Below, in pieces: positions 16,129 through 25,110 of a DNA stretch of 64,000 nt. Source of the DNA: DASRAP01 sp964503275. GTDB lineage: Bacteria > Gemmatimonadota > Gemmatimonadetes > Gemmatimonadales > Gemmatimonadaceae. Where the stretch lies: the NCBI GenBank assembly GCA_964503275.1, contig CAZCZO010000008.1:1-64000 (forward strand), in the 5' to 3' direction. Position 1 is the stretch's first letter, and each line of letters opens with the position of its first letter. A program made the position numbers and the translations under genes. The notes under the pieces were generated by a model. It saw only the letters and a list, made by a program, of their open reading frames with translations. It was not told the DNA's origin and searched no databases.

Positions 16129-16134
16129 AAGCTA
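16129..16134 (-). promoter_or_regulatory. TAGCTT -10-like element for nadE
   Basis: TAGCTT on the minus strand, then six bases, then the nadE ATG. It stands back to back with the plus-strand element for the penicillin-binding protein. Together they define a compact divergent promoter of fewer than 60 bases. Confidence 0.55.
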
Positions 16135-16167
16135 GCGTTGGCGGGCACCCGGGCGCCCCTGCTGGGG

Positions 16168-16173
16168 TACCTT
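16168..16173 (+). promoter_or_regulatory. TACCTT -10-like element for the penicillin-binding protein
   Basis: TACCTT lies seven bases before the ATG at 16181, leaving no room for a ribosome binding site. This fits the leaderless pattern seen elsewhere in the window. Confidence 0.45.
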
Positions 16174-16180
16174 TGGTGTC

Positions 16181-18193
16181 ATGCTCCGTGGTCATGCCGC
16201 CCGCGTTGCCGCTACGCTCTTCGTCCTGCTGACCGGGGCGACCGCTACGCGTGCCCAAGAGTCACAGGACCCCGCCCGCCTCATCGCGCCACCCCAGTCC
16301 TCACTGGTCCTGGCCCGCGATGGCTCGCTGATCGGCGAGATCGGCCGCGAGTGGCGCACGAGCGTGGCGCTGAGCACGCTGCCGCCCTACCTGCCGCAGG
16401 CCTTCATCGCGGTGGAGGACCAGCGCTTCTACCAGCACGACGGCGTGGACCTGATCGGCGTGGCCGCGGCCGTCAAGGACAACGTGCTTGGCGCCTCGCG
16501 CGGGGCCAGCACCATCACGCAGCAGTTGGTGGGCAACATGCATCCCGAGATCATCGACCGCAGTGACCGGTCGATCGGGCGCAAGCTGCGCGAGCAGCAG
16601 GCCGCGCGCGACATGGAGAAGCGCTACAGCAAGGCGCAGATCCTCGAGGCCTACCTCAACCAGATCAGCTTTGGGCGCAACTGGTTCGGGGTGGAGGCCG
16701 CCGCGCGGCACTACTTCGGCAAGTCCGCGCGCGACGTGACGCTGGCCGAGGCGGCGTTGCTGGCGGCGATCCCCAACGGGCCGGCGATCTATGATCCCAT
16801 CAATCGGCCGGAGCGGGCCAAGCAGCGGCGGGACCTAGTGCTCACGCGCATGGCCGACCAGAAGTACATCACGGCGGCGCAGGCGGCGGCGGCCAAGCGG
16901 GAGCCCATTCGCGTGGCGCCCAACGCGGGGATGTCGGTGGCGGCGCCGTACTACGTGGATGCGGTGCGGCAGGCGCTGGAGGCCGAGGGCATCGCGCTGG
17001 GCGCGGGCGGCCTGACGGTGCACACCACGTTGGACCCGGCGCTGCAGCGCGCGGCGGACTCGGCGCTCAAGGCCGGGGCCCTCGCCGTGGAGCAGCGGGC
17101 AGGGTATCGGCATGCCACGCTGGCCAAGCACCCGGCCGGCAGCACGGACTACCTGCAGGGCGCGTTCGTGGCGCTGCATCCGAGTACGGGCGATGTGCTG
17201 GCGTTGGTGGGTGGCCGCAACTACGCGCAGGCGCCGTTCAACCGCGCGACCAACGGGCTGCGGCAGCCGGGTTCGACCTTCAAGCCCTTCGTGTATGCGG
17301 CGGCCATCCGTGATTCGTTGCCGGCCAACGTACTGGTGGCCGACACGGCCATCACGGTGGCGTACGACCGCACGGTGTACCGCCCCAAGAACGCCGACGG
17401 TGAGTACCAGGGCCTGATGACCATGCGCGAGGCGTTGGCCCGCTCGCGCAACCCGGTGGCCGTGCAGTTGTGGGAGCAGCTGAGCGCCGATAGCATCGTG
17501 TCGCTGGCGCGGCGCTTGGGCGTGCGCGCACCGGTGGCGCCGTTCCCGAGTAGTGCGATCGGCGCGAGCGTGATCCAGCCGCTGAACCTGGTGAGCGCAT
17601 TCACCGCCTTCGCCAATGCTGGGGCGCCGGTGGAGCCGCGCTTGGTGGCGCGCGTGACCGATGCCGCAGGCCGCACGCTGTACACGCGGGGCCCGGTGCA
17701 GCGCACGGGGGCCCTGGACCCGCACGCCGCATTCATCGTGCGCGACATGTTGCGCGATGCCGTGGAGCGCGGCACGGGCAGTGCGGCGCGGCGCGGAATT
17801 CCAGCCTCGGTGCCGGTGGCGGGCAAGACCGGCACCACGGACGATGTGAGCGACGTGTGGTTCGTGGGGATGACGCCCGACGTGGTAGCTGGTGTATGGT
17901 TGGGCTTTGATCGGCCCAAGACCATCGTGCCCGGTGCGGCGGGCGGCACGTTGGCGGCGCCGATCTTCGCGGGCGCGTTGGCACAGTGGTATCGCGGGCG
18001 TGGGCCGGGCGCCGTGTGGGCCGGCCCTGAGGGGCTGGTCCAGGCTGAGCTGGATCGTGTGACGGGTGCCTTGGCGACGGCGGACACGCCGCCGGAGCGT
18101 CGCTATGTGGAGTGGTTCCTGCCGGGCACGGAGCCGGCGGCGTTGCGGCTGGATGCGCGGCGGTTGTTCGGGTGGGGCGCGATCGTGTTCTAG
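16181..18193 (+). CDS. Class A penicillin-binding protein (transglycosylase-transpeptidase)
   Basis: The 670-residue protein has a GT51 transglycosylase domain (about 40-230) with the catalytic EDQRFYQHDG (Glu79), GASTITQQL and RKLREQQAA. A transpeptidase domain (about 310-620) has STFK (Ser365), a later SRN and KTGTT near 545. It polymerises and cross-links peptidoglycan in the periplasm. The N-terminus, with a hydrophobic stretch at 9-20 followed by ATRAQ, reads like a cleavable signal peptide rather than the usual membrane anchor. The length is near the short end for the family, and no C-terminal accessory domain is present. Confidence 0.93.
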   Translation: MLRGHAARVAATLFVLLTGATATRAQESQDPARLIAPPQSSLVLARDGSLIGEIGREWRTSVALSTLPPYLPQAFIAVEDQRFYQHDGVDLIGVAAAVKDNVLGASRGASTITQQLVGNMHPEIIDRSDRSIGRKLREQQAARDMEKRYSKAQILEAYLNQISFGRNWFGVEAAARHYFGKSARDVTLAEAALLAAIPNGPAIYDPINRPERAKQRRDLVLTRMADQKYITAAQAAAAKREPIRVAPNAGMSVAAPYYVDAVRQALEAEGIALGAGGLTVHTTLDPALQRAADSALKAGALAVEQRAGYRHATLAKHPAGSTDYLQGAFVALHPSTGDVLALVGGRNYAQAPFNRATNGLRQPGSTFKPFVYAAAIRDSLPANVLVADTAITVAYDRTVYRPKNADGEYQGLMTMREALARSRNPVAVQLWEQLSADSIVSLARRLGVRAPVAPFPSSAIGASVIQPLNLVSAFTAFANAGAPVEPRLVARVTDAAGRTLYTRGPVQRTGALDPHAAFIVRDMLRDAVERGTGSAARRGIPASVPVAGKTGTTDDVSDVWFVGMTPDVVAGVWLGFDRPKTIVPGAAGGTLAAPIFAGALAQWYRGRGPGAVWAGPEGLVQAELDRVTGALATADTPPERRYVEWFLPGTEPAALRLDARRLFGWGAIVF

Positions 18194-18206
18194 GGTCGGT
18201 GGCGGT

Positions 18207-18425
18207 TCAGGCCGCCCCCACCTGCATGTCCGCCGGCATCGCCTGCAACACGAGCCGATCGAACGCGACCGAGCGGCTCGCATGGTCGATGTCGATGCCC
18301 ACCGCCCGTCCCTCCGCATCGAAGTCGAGGACGACGCCGTCGGACACTTCCCGGCTGTCAACGGCCGGTCGGTCTCCCAGGTCGATATACAGCGAATCGG
18401 TATCCGCGAAGTAGCTGAGCTTCAT
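18207..18425 (-). CDS. DUF2283 domain protein
   Basis: The 72-residue protein has the DUF2283 pattern: KLSYFADTDSLYIDL at the N-terminus, then SDGVVLDFDAEGRAVGIDI. The function of the family is unknown, and members often sit beside DUF4258 or toxin-like genes. Here its ATG overlaps the stop of a 23-codon GTG-start frame (18422-18493). That frame begins inside the lon terminator hairpin, so a former upstream partner may have been lost. Confidence 0.82.
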   Translation of the reverse strand: MKLSYFADTDSLYIDLGDRPAVDSREVSDGVVLDFDAEGRAVGIDIDHASRSVAFDRLVLQAMPADMQVGAA

Positions 18426-18493
18426 GGGCGGTAGTTCCGGTCGGGGAACGCGTTGTGAATGGTATCCCGTCCACGCTCATGAGAAAACCGCAC
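18422..18493 (-). other. Short open frame overlapping the DUF2283 start
   Basis: A 23-codon frame starts with GTG inside the lon terminator stem and ends with a TGA that overlaps the DUF2283 ATG. It encodes VRFSHERGRDTIHNAFPDRN and three more residues. The tight overlap resembles that of a gene pair. It may be the remnant 3' end of a partner gene, or chance. I do not recognise the sequence. Confidence 0.25.
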
Positions 18494-18527
18494 TCTGTGG
18501 CAGTCGTACTGCAACAAAGTGCGGTTT
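18485..18527 (-). terminator. Terminator after lon
   Basis: Outer arms aaaccgcact (18485-18494) and agtgcggttt (18518-18527) pair perfectly. The inner nine positions pair with two mismatches around a five-base loop. On the minus strand the stem ends in a run of four T, including the arm's last bases. It sits about 40 bases after the lon stop codon. Confidence 0.7.
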
Positions 18528-18568
18528 CGGGCCGAGCATCGCCAAAAGAGGGAGGGATGCCTCCGCCC

Positions 18569-21031
18569 CTACACCCCCGCCAGCACCCGCTCCGCCGCCG
18601 CCTTCGGCGTGTCCACCAGCGCCAGCCGGAACACCTCCTCCAGCGTCTCCACGGCGTGGAAGCTCAGCACGTCCCGCACCTCCTGCGGCACGTCCTCCAG
18701 GTCGGCCTCGTTCTCCTTGGGGATCACGATGTGCGTGATGCCCGCCCGGTGCGCGCCCAGCACCTTCTCCTTCACGCCGCCGATCGGCAGCACGCGCCCG
18801 CGCAATGTCACCTCGCCCGTCATGGCGATGTCGCGGCGCACCGGCCGCTTCGACATCTCCGAGGCCAGCGCCGTGGCGATGGCCACGCCCGCCGACGGCC
18901 CGTCCTTGGGGATCGCGCCCGCCGGCACGTGGATGTGCGTCTCCACCGCCCCCAGCCGCGAGCGCGGGATGCCCAGCTCCTCGGCGTGGTTGGTCACGTA
19001 GGTGAACGCCGCCCGCGCCGACTCCTTCATCACGTCGCCCAGCTGCCCGGTGAGGATCAGTGCCACCGGCCCGCCAGCGGGCTCGCCCTGGCCGGCCGTC
19101 TCCAACCGCCGCGCCGAGGCCTCGACGAACATGATGTCGCCGCCCATGGGCGTGTAGTACATACCCGTGGCCATACCGACCTCGTTGGTCTCGCTGAGCC
19201 GCTCCGGCCGCACCTTCGGCCGCCCCAGCAGCTCCCGCACCTCGTCGGCCGAGATGCGCCCGTCCTCGATGGTCGTGGTCGCCGCACCGGTGGCCACGCG
19301 CCGCGCCACCTTGCGCAGCACCGCGCCCACCTCGCGCTCCAACTGCCGCACACCGGCCTCACGCGTGTAGTTGGTGATCAACGCCGCGATGGCCTCGTCC
19401 TCCAACTGCACGTCCTTGTCGGCCAGCCCCGACTCCTCGAGCTGCCGCGGCACCAGATACTTCTTGGCGATCTCCGCCTTCTCGCGCTCGGTGTAGCCCG
19501 CGAACTCCACCACCTCCATGCGGTCCAGCAGCGGGCCGGGGATGTTCTGGATCACATTGGCCGTCGCGACGAAGATCACTTCGCTGAGGTCGAAGGGCAC
19601 CCCCAGATAGTGATCCGTGAAGGTGTCGTTCTGCGCCGGGTCCAACACCTCGAGCAGCGCGCTCGACGGATCGCCCTGGAACGACACCCCTAGCTTGTCC
19701 ACCTCGTCCAGCAGGAACACGGGGTTCTTGGTGCCGGCCTGCTTCATGCCGGCGATGATGCGCCCGGGCATCGCGCCCACATAGGTGCGCCGATGCCCGC
19801 GGATGTCCGCCTCGTCCCGCGCACCGCCCAAGGCCACGCGCACATACTCGCGGCCCAGCGACCGCGCGATCGACTTGGCGATGGACGTCTTGCCCACGCC
19901 CGGCGGCCCCACGAACAACAGGATCGGCCCCTTGGCCATGGCACGCGCCTTGGCCTCGCGGGGGTCGCCATGCTCCTGCGTCTTCGCCAGCGCCTCGGCC
20001 TCCTGCTGCGCGCGCAACTGCCGCACCGCGAGGAACTCCAGTACGCGGTCCTTCACATCGCCCAAACCGTAGTGGTCCTCGTCCAGGATCTCGCCGGCGC
20101 GCACCAGCTCGAGCTGGTCGTCGCTGCGCTCGCCCCACGGCAGCTCGGCGATCCACTCCAGATAGGTGCGGATCACCTGCGCCTCCATCGACTCGCGGCC
20201 GGCCCGCTCCAAACGGCCCAGCTCGCGCTCCACCTCGACGCGCGCCTCCTTGGGCAGGTCCAGCGCCGTGATCTTCTCGCGGAGCTCGGCGATCTCCTTG
20301 CTGGAGTCCTCCTCGCCCAGCTCCTTCTGGATGGCCTTGAGCTGCTCGCGCAGGAACATCTCGCGCTGGCGCTCGCCCAGCTCCTCCTGCACTTGCGTCT
20401 TGATCTCTTCCTGCGCCTCCAAGAGCCCGATCTGCCGCTGCACGTGCACCAGCACGCGGCGCAGCCGCTCCTCGATGCTCAGCGTCTCCAGAAGGGCCTG
20501 CTTCTCCGGGACCGTCAGCTCGATATAGCCCGCGACCAGGTCCGAGAAGCGCCCGGGCTCGTCCACGGCGTCGAGTACTTGGTGCACCACTTCCTCGGGC
20601 AGCCCGCGGCGCTCGCCCAACTCGGCCGCCCGCTCGCGCGTCTCCTTGTGCAGCGCCTCGAAGGCCGGGTCGTTGCCGTCGAGTGGCGCCATCTCCTCGG
20701 CGTTCGCGACGACGGCGGTCAGATAGCCCTCGTGCTCGTTGTACTGCAGGGCCGTGGCTCGCTGCTCGCCCTGGAGCAGCAGCTGCACGCCGCCCAGTCC
20801 GCGCTGGACCTGCCCGATCCGCGCCACCACGCCCATGTGGTAGAGGATCTCGGGGTTGGGCTCGTCGGTGTTGTCCTTCTGGGCGACGGCGAAGACGAGC
20901 CGGTCGCCCTTGATGGCCGCCTCGATGGCGCGCAGGGTCCCCGGCCGGCCCGCCGCGATGGGCGCCGTGATGCCGGGGAAGATGACCGTGCCCCGCAACG
21001 GGAGAACGGGTAAGACTTGGCGTGTGCTCAT
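18569..21031 (-). CDS. lon: ATP-dependent Lon protease
   Basis: The 820-residue protein has the full Lon layout. An N-terminal substrate domain (LPVLPLRGTVIFPG at residues 7-20) is followed by a coiled region and an AAA+ module with Walker A GPPGVGKTSIA and Walker B VFLLDEVDK. The C-terminal protease has the catalytic Ser in KDGPSAGVAIATA and the Lys in PIGGVKEKVLGAHRAG. Lon degrades misfolded and regulatory proteins in the cytoplasm. The start has GAGGAAGG just upstream, unlike many neighbours, so this mRNA has a normal leader. A possible promoter (TTGCAC, 17 bases, TAAGTC) lies farther upstream on the minus strand. Confidence 0.97.
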   Translation of the reverse strand: MSTRQVLPVLPLRGTVIFPGITAPIAAGRPGTLRAIEAAIKGDRLVFAVAQKDNTDEPNPEILYHMGVVARIGQVQRGLGGVQLLLQGEQRATALQYNEHEGYLTAVVANAEEMAPLDGNDPAFEALHKETRERAAELGERRGLPEEVVHQVLDAVDEPGRFSDLVAGYIELTVPEKQALLETLSIEERLRRVLVHVQRQIGLLEAQEEIKTQVQEELGERQREMFLREQLKAIQKELGEEDSSKEIAELREKITALDLPKEARVEVERELGRLERAGRESMEAQVIRTYLEWIAELPWGERSDDQLELVRAGEILDEDHYGLGDVKDRVLEFLAVRQLRAQQEAEALAKTQEHGDPREAKARAMAKGPILLFVGPPGVGKTSIAKSIARSLGREYVRVALGGARDEADIRGHRRTYVGAMPGRIIAGMKQAGTKNPVFLLDEVDKLGVSFQGDPSSALLEVLDPAQNDTFTDHYLGVPFDLSEVIFVATANVIQNIPGPLLDRMEVVEFAGYTEREKAEIAKKYLVPRQLEESGLADKDVQLEDEAIAALITNYTREAGVRQLEREVGAVLRKVARRVATGAATTTIEDGRISADEVRELLGRPKVRPERLSETNEVGMATGMYYTPMGGDIMFVEASARRLETAGQGEPAGGPVALILTGQLGDVMKESARAAFTYVTNHAEELGIPRSRLGAVETHIHVPAGAIPKDGPSAGVAIATALASEMSKRPVRRDIAMTGEVTLRGRVLPIGGVKEKVLGAHRAGITHIVIPKENEADLEDVPQEVRDVLSFHAVETLEEVFRLALVDTPKAAAERVLAGV

Positions 21032-21214
21032 CCTTCCTCACTGGGTAGCTGGCCCCCGGCGGTGCGCCAGGACCAGGGGGATGGAGCCGGATAGTGCAAG
21101 CACCGGGCCACGCCCTGACTTACGACAAGTTGGCCGACAGTGCAACTTTTCAGTGCCGTGCTGACGTAGGGACTGCCGCGGCGGCCTTGTCGGCCGCTCC
21201 GGTCAGGGCCGGCT

Positions 21215-23131
21215 ATGTTCGATTACCCGTCTTCCTCAGCTGCGATCCTCTTGAACGACCCGCAGGCCCACCCGCAGGACGCTGAACTGCGCGCCCATCT
21301 GGAGCGCGTGCTCGCTGGTGTCTACGACCTCGACTACGAGTTGGGGCGTGGTGGGATGGGTGTCGTCTACAAGGCCAAGGACCGCCGCCTCAAGCGCGAT
21401 GTCGCCGTCAAGGTGCTCCCGCCCGAGCTGGGCTTCCGGGCAGAGATCCGGCAGCGCTTCCTGCGCGAGGCCGAGACGGCGGCGCAGCTGACGCATCCGA
21501 ACATCGTCCCCATCTACTCGGTCGATGAGCGCGACGGGCTGGTGTTCTTCGTCATGGCGCTGGTGGAGGGCGACAACCTCGGACAGCTCATCCACAAGCA
21601 CGGGGCGATGGAGCCCGAACGCGTGCGCAAGGTGCTGCGCGAAGTGGCCGATGCGCTGGCCTACGCGCATCAGCGGCACGTGGTGCACCGCGACATCAAG
21701 CCCGACAACATCCTGCTCGATGTCGGCTCCGGGCGGCCGCTGGTCACGGACTTCGGTATCGCCCGCGCCATCAGCGAGGGCGCCGACGCGCGGCTCACCG
21801 CCACCGGCATCGCGATCGGCACACCGGCGTACATGAGTCCGGAGCAGTCCGCGGGCGACAAGGTCATCGATGGGCGCACCGACCTCTATGCGCTCGGGGT
21901 CGTCGCCTATCAGATGCTCAGCGGCGAGCTGCCGTTCATCGCCTCGAGCACGCCGGCCATGCTCGTGAAGCACTTGAGCGAGACGCCGACGCCCGTGCAG
22001 CTCAAGCGGCGCGGCATCCCGGCGGACCTGGCGCAGATCGTGATGTGCCTGCTCGAGAAGGACCCGTCCGACCGCTTCGCGAGCGCCGAGGCCCTGGTCG
22101 CCGCGCTCGATGGCGCCGGGCCGGTCCCGGTCGCCCGTACGCATGCGCCGGTGCCCCTCACCCCAGGCTGGAGCACGCAACCCGCGACGGCCGAACCCGA
22201 TGCCGCGGCGCTGCTGCGCTGGAACGCGCCCGTGGTCCACGACTTCCGCAAGCGGCTCGCGCCGTACCTGGTCGTGAACGGTGTGTTCGTGGTGCTGAAC
22301 ATCTTCAACGGCCCGGACTTGCTCGGGATCACCGCCATCTGGACGGTGTTCCTCGCGTTCCGCTACTCCAAGCTCTGGGCCGAGGGCTACGACTGGCGCG
22401 ATGTGTTCCGCCAGCCGCGCGACCGCCTGCTCTTCGACGTCGTGACCGAGACGGTGGACGACATCAAGGGGCTCGCGGATTCCTCGACCCGCGAGGTGGT
22501 GCGCAGCAAGTGGCGGGCCAAGCGCCAACGCCCCGGGCTGATGGAGCCGGTCCGCGAAGGCCGGTCGGCGCCGGTGTACCGTGAGGCCGACGTGCTCAGC
22601 GCCGGCGGCGCCCTCGGCGACAAGCTGGCTCGCGCGGTGCGCGATCACGAGGAGCTGGGCACGCTGTACGCGGCGCTGCCCGACCGGGACCGCAAGGCGC
22701 TGGGCGAGGTCCCCCGGACGGCCGACGCGTTGCTCGCGCGGATCCGTGGGCTCGTGGTGACCTTGGCCGATCTCGAGCGCGCCTCGCCGACGAGCGCAGA
22801 GTCGGCCGCGCTCGACCGTGAGATCGCGTTATTGGAATCGCAGGCCAATCCGCTCGACCGCGAGGCCAGCGAAGCGCGGGTGCGCCGGCTGGCCCTGCTG
22901 AAGCGGGATCGTCGCGCGTTGCAGTCGCGCGGGGGTGACCGCTCGGACCTTGAGGGCAAGCTGGAGAGCTGCCTCCTGGCGCTGCAGAACCTGCGCTACG
23001 ACGTCGTGCGCTTGTCCTCGGGCGGCGGCACGACCCAGTCCGTGACCCAGGTGGCGGCACGCGCGATGGCGCTGGCCGACGATGTGGACGCGATGGTGAA
23101 GGCCCGCAGCGGCCAGGCCCGGGGCACATGA
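21215..23131 (+). CDS. Membrane Ser/Thr protein kinase with coiled-coil tail (first of tandem pair)
   Basis: The 638-residue protein has a Hanks-type kinase domain (about 36-300): GRGGMGVVYKA, Lys66 in VAVKVLPPEL, catalytic HRDIKPDN (Asp160) and DFG (Asp179). A linker leads to a two-helix membrane hairpin near 345-385 (YLVVNGVFVVLNIF, then GITAIWTVFLAFRYSKLW), like the 2TM domain. The C-terminal 200 residues are charged and helical, with coiled-coil character. No extracellular sensor is present, so signals may act through the tail. The start is uncertain: TATGTT at 21214-21219 could instead be a -10 element, with a TTG start at 21251. Confidence 0.9.
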   Translation: MFDYPSSSAAILLNDPQAHPQDAELRAHLERVLAGVYDLDYELGRGGMGVVYKAKDRRLKRDVAVKVLPPELGFRAEIRQRFLREAETAAQLTHPNIVPIYSVDERDGLVFFVMALVEGDNLGQLIHKHGAMEPERVRKVLREVADALAYAHQRHVVHRDIKPDNILLDVGSGRPLVTDFGIARAISEGADARLTATGIAIGTPAYMSPEQSAGDKVIDGRTDLYALGVVAYQMLSGELPFIASSTPAMLVKHLSETPTPVQLKRRGIPADLAQIVMCLLEKDPSDRFASAEALVAALDGAGPVPVARTHAPVPLTPGWSTQPATAEPDAAALLRWNAPVVHDFRKRLAPYLVVNGVFVVLNIFNGPDLLGITAIWTVFLAFRYSKLWAEGYDWRDVFRQPRDRLLFDVVTETVDDIKGLADSSTREVVRSKWRAKRQRPGLMEPVREGRSAPVYREADVLSAGGALGDKLARAVRDHEELGTLYAALPDRDRKALGEVPRTADALLARIRGLVVTLADLERASPTSAESAALDREIALLESQANPLDREASEARVRRLALLKRDRRALQSRGGDRSDLEGKLESCLLALQNLRYDVVRLSSGGGTTQSVTQVAARAMALADDVDAMVKARSGQARGT

Positions 23132-25092
23132 CGGTGCTCGACGTGGCGGAGCGGCTCGCGCAGGCGACGGGCGGGCGGTACCGCATTGACGAGGAGCTGG
23201 GACGCGGCGGGATGGCGGTGGTGTTCGCCGCCACGGACCTGCGTCTCAAGCGAGCGGTGGCGATCAAGGTATTGCCGCCGGAGCTGGCGTTCCGCACGGA
23301 CGTCCGCGAGCGCTTCCTGCGCGAGGCGCAGATGGCGGCCGGGCTCGCGCATCCGCACATCGTGCCCGTTTTCGCGGTCGAGGAAGTGGACGGGCTGGTG
23401 TTCATCGTGATGGGCCGCGTGCACGGCGAGACCCTCGCCCAGCGGCTCCATCGGCAGCCGCAGCTGGACGTCGCGCTGACGCGCCGTATCCTGCGCGAGA
23501 CGGCCGATGCGCTCGCCCATGCCCACGCGCGGGGCGTCGTGCATCGCGACATCAAGCCCGACAACATCCTCCTCGAGGCCAACGGCGACCGCGTGCAGGT
23601 GACGGACTTCGGCATCGCGCGTGCGGCCGAGGGGGATGCGCGGTTGACGGCGACCGGAGTCGCGGTGGGGACACCGACGTACATGTCGCCCGAGCAAGCG
23701 CGCGGGGACCACGATGTCGACGGGCGCGCCGACCTCTACTCGTTGGGCGTGGTGGGCTACCAGATGTTGGCCGGAGCGCCGCCGTTCGCGGCGTCGAACA
23801 CGCCGGCGCTGCTGCTCAAGCATGTCACCGAGCCGCCGCCGTCACTGCGCGCCCAACGGCACGACCTGCCCTCGCCACTGGTGTTCGCGGTCGAGCGCGC
23901 CCTGGCCAAGGACGTGAGTGCCCGCTGGCCCGATGCCGCGTCCATGCGCGATGCCCTCGCCGATGATGCCGTCGTCCCCACGGTCGGTGGGCTGGGACGC
24001 CCCGCGCTGTCGGCGTCCACGCGCCAGCCCGCACTCGCTGCGCCGACCGCCGCGCCGGCGCCGAGCGCGCCCGCCCATCAGGGACTGCCGCCCTACCCCG
24101 CGTGGCGCGGCGGTGGGGAGGCAGAGCGTGAGCAATGGCGTCGCGCGCAACAGGAGTGGCGCGAACGGGTGCGGGCGCAGCAGGACGCGTGGATGGACGA
24201 TGTCAAGCAACGCCAGGCCCAGCGCAAAGCCGCGCGCGATGATCGCCATCGGCCCCTCGCGGACCGCTTGCGCGAGTTCCAGCGCAAGGCGCTGTTCACC
24301 GCGCTGTTCGGGATCCCGCTCTCGCTGTTCCTCTTCGTGCTCAACGTGGAGACCGGCGGGTTCCCGTGGGTCTTGTTCGCCTGGATGGGGATCTTCGGCG
24401 GCAGCATCAAGCGCGGGATCAACCTGTGGCAGGATGGCCTGCGGCTCCGCGACCTGGTACGCTCGCCCGCGCATCTCGCGCTGTCGTCGCCGGCACAGTT
24501 CGCGGGGGGCGCCCCGCCGGCCGCTGCGCTCGGCGACCCGGTCGCACAGCGCGCGTTGTCGTTGGCCGGCGAGACCGTGTTGCACGGCCCCCACGGCGGG
24601 ACGGTGCGGCGTGCGGTCGAGGACGAGCTCGCCATCAAGGACACCCTCACGACGCTCACGGCCGCCGACGCCGCGCAGCTGCCCGATGTCGTGCAGACCG
24701 TGGGCGGTCTGGTCGAGCGCATCGCCTCGCTGGCGCGCTCCCTCGACCGCCTCGACCGCGACCTCAAGCCCGGTCAGATCACGCAGCTCGAGCAACGCCT
24801 GCAGGAGGCCCGGGCGCTGCCCGACGGCTCGGATCGCGAACGACGCGTGCAATTGCTGGAGCGGCAGGTGGTCTCGCTGAACGATCTCGCCGATCGCCGC
24901 AGCGCGCTGGTCCAGCAGCTGGAGCACGCGGCGCTGGTCCTGCAGACGATGCGCCTGGACCTGCTGCGCCTGCGCTCGTCCGGGATCGGAGCGGCGTCCG
25001 AGTTGCACTCGGTGACGCAGGAAGCCCGTGCGCTCAGCCGCGATATCGAGCGCGTCGTGGGGGCAGCTGCCGAGGTGCGGGACCTGCGCTGA
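23128..25092 (+). CDS. Membrane Ser/Thr protein kinase with coiled-coil tail (second of tandem pair)
   Basis: The 654-residue protein is a paralogue of the preceding kinase and overlaps it by ATGA. Kinase signatures are GRGGMAVVFAA, Lys47 (VAIKVLPPEL), HRDIKPDN (Asp141) and DFG (Asp160). The linker contains an extra charged helix, roughly residues 325-380, rich in Arg/Gln/Glu. A two-helix membrane hairpin follows (ALFTALFGIPLSLFLFVLN, then GFPWVLFAWMGIF), and then a long coiled-coil tail. Both proteins end with a similar heptad-rich segment before SVTQ, which suggests heteromeric assembly. Substrates are unknown. Confidence 0.9.
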   Translation: MTVLDVAERLAQATGGRYRIDEELGRGGMAVVFAATDLRLKRAVAIKVLPPELAFRTDVRERFLREAQMAAGLAHPHIVPVFAVEEVDGLVFIVMGRVHGETLAQRLHRQPQLDVALTRRILRETADALAHAHARGVVHRDIKPDNILLEANGDRVQVTDFGIARAAEGDARLTATGVAVGTPTYMSPEQARGDHDVDGRADLYSLGVVGYQMLAGAPPFAASNTPALLLKHVTEPPPSLRAQRHDLPSPLVFAVERALAKDVSARWPDAASMRDALADDAVVPTVGGLGRPALSASTRQPALAAPTAAPAPSAPAHQGLPPYPAWRGGGEAEREQWRRAQQEWRERVRAQQDAWMDDVKQRQAQRKAARDDRHRPLADRLREFQRKALFTALFGIPLSLFLFVLNVETGGFPWVLFAWMGIFGGSIKRGINLWQDGLRLRDLVRSPAHLALSSPAQFAGGAPPAAALGDPVAQRALSLAGETVLHGPHGGTVRRAVEDELAIKDTLTTLTAADAAQLPDVVQTVGGLVERIASLARSLDRLDRDLKPGQITQLEQRLQEARALPDGSDRERRVQLLERQVVSLNDLADRRSALVQQLEHAALVLQTMRLDLLRLRSSGIGAASELHSVTQEARALSRDIERVVGAAAEVRDLR

Positions 25093-25110
25093 CGGCGCCT
25101 CCTGTCGGGG

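Noticed and set aside
19359..21041. A second long minus-strand frame overlapping lon
   Set aside because: It is lon read in another frame. Lon itself is intact from its N-terminal domain to the catalytic Lys.
21032..21214. CIRCE or HAIR heat-shock operator before lon
   Set aside because: Neither the TTAGCACTC-N9-GAGTGCTAA nor the CTTGAGT-N7-ACTCAAG pattern is present. Only two TTGCACT copies were seen, which is too little to name a site.
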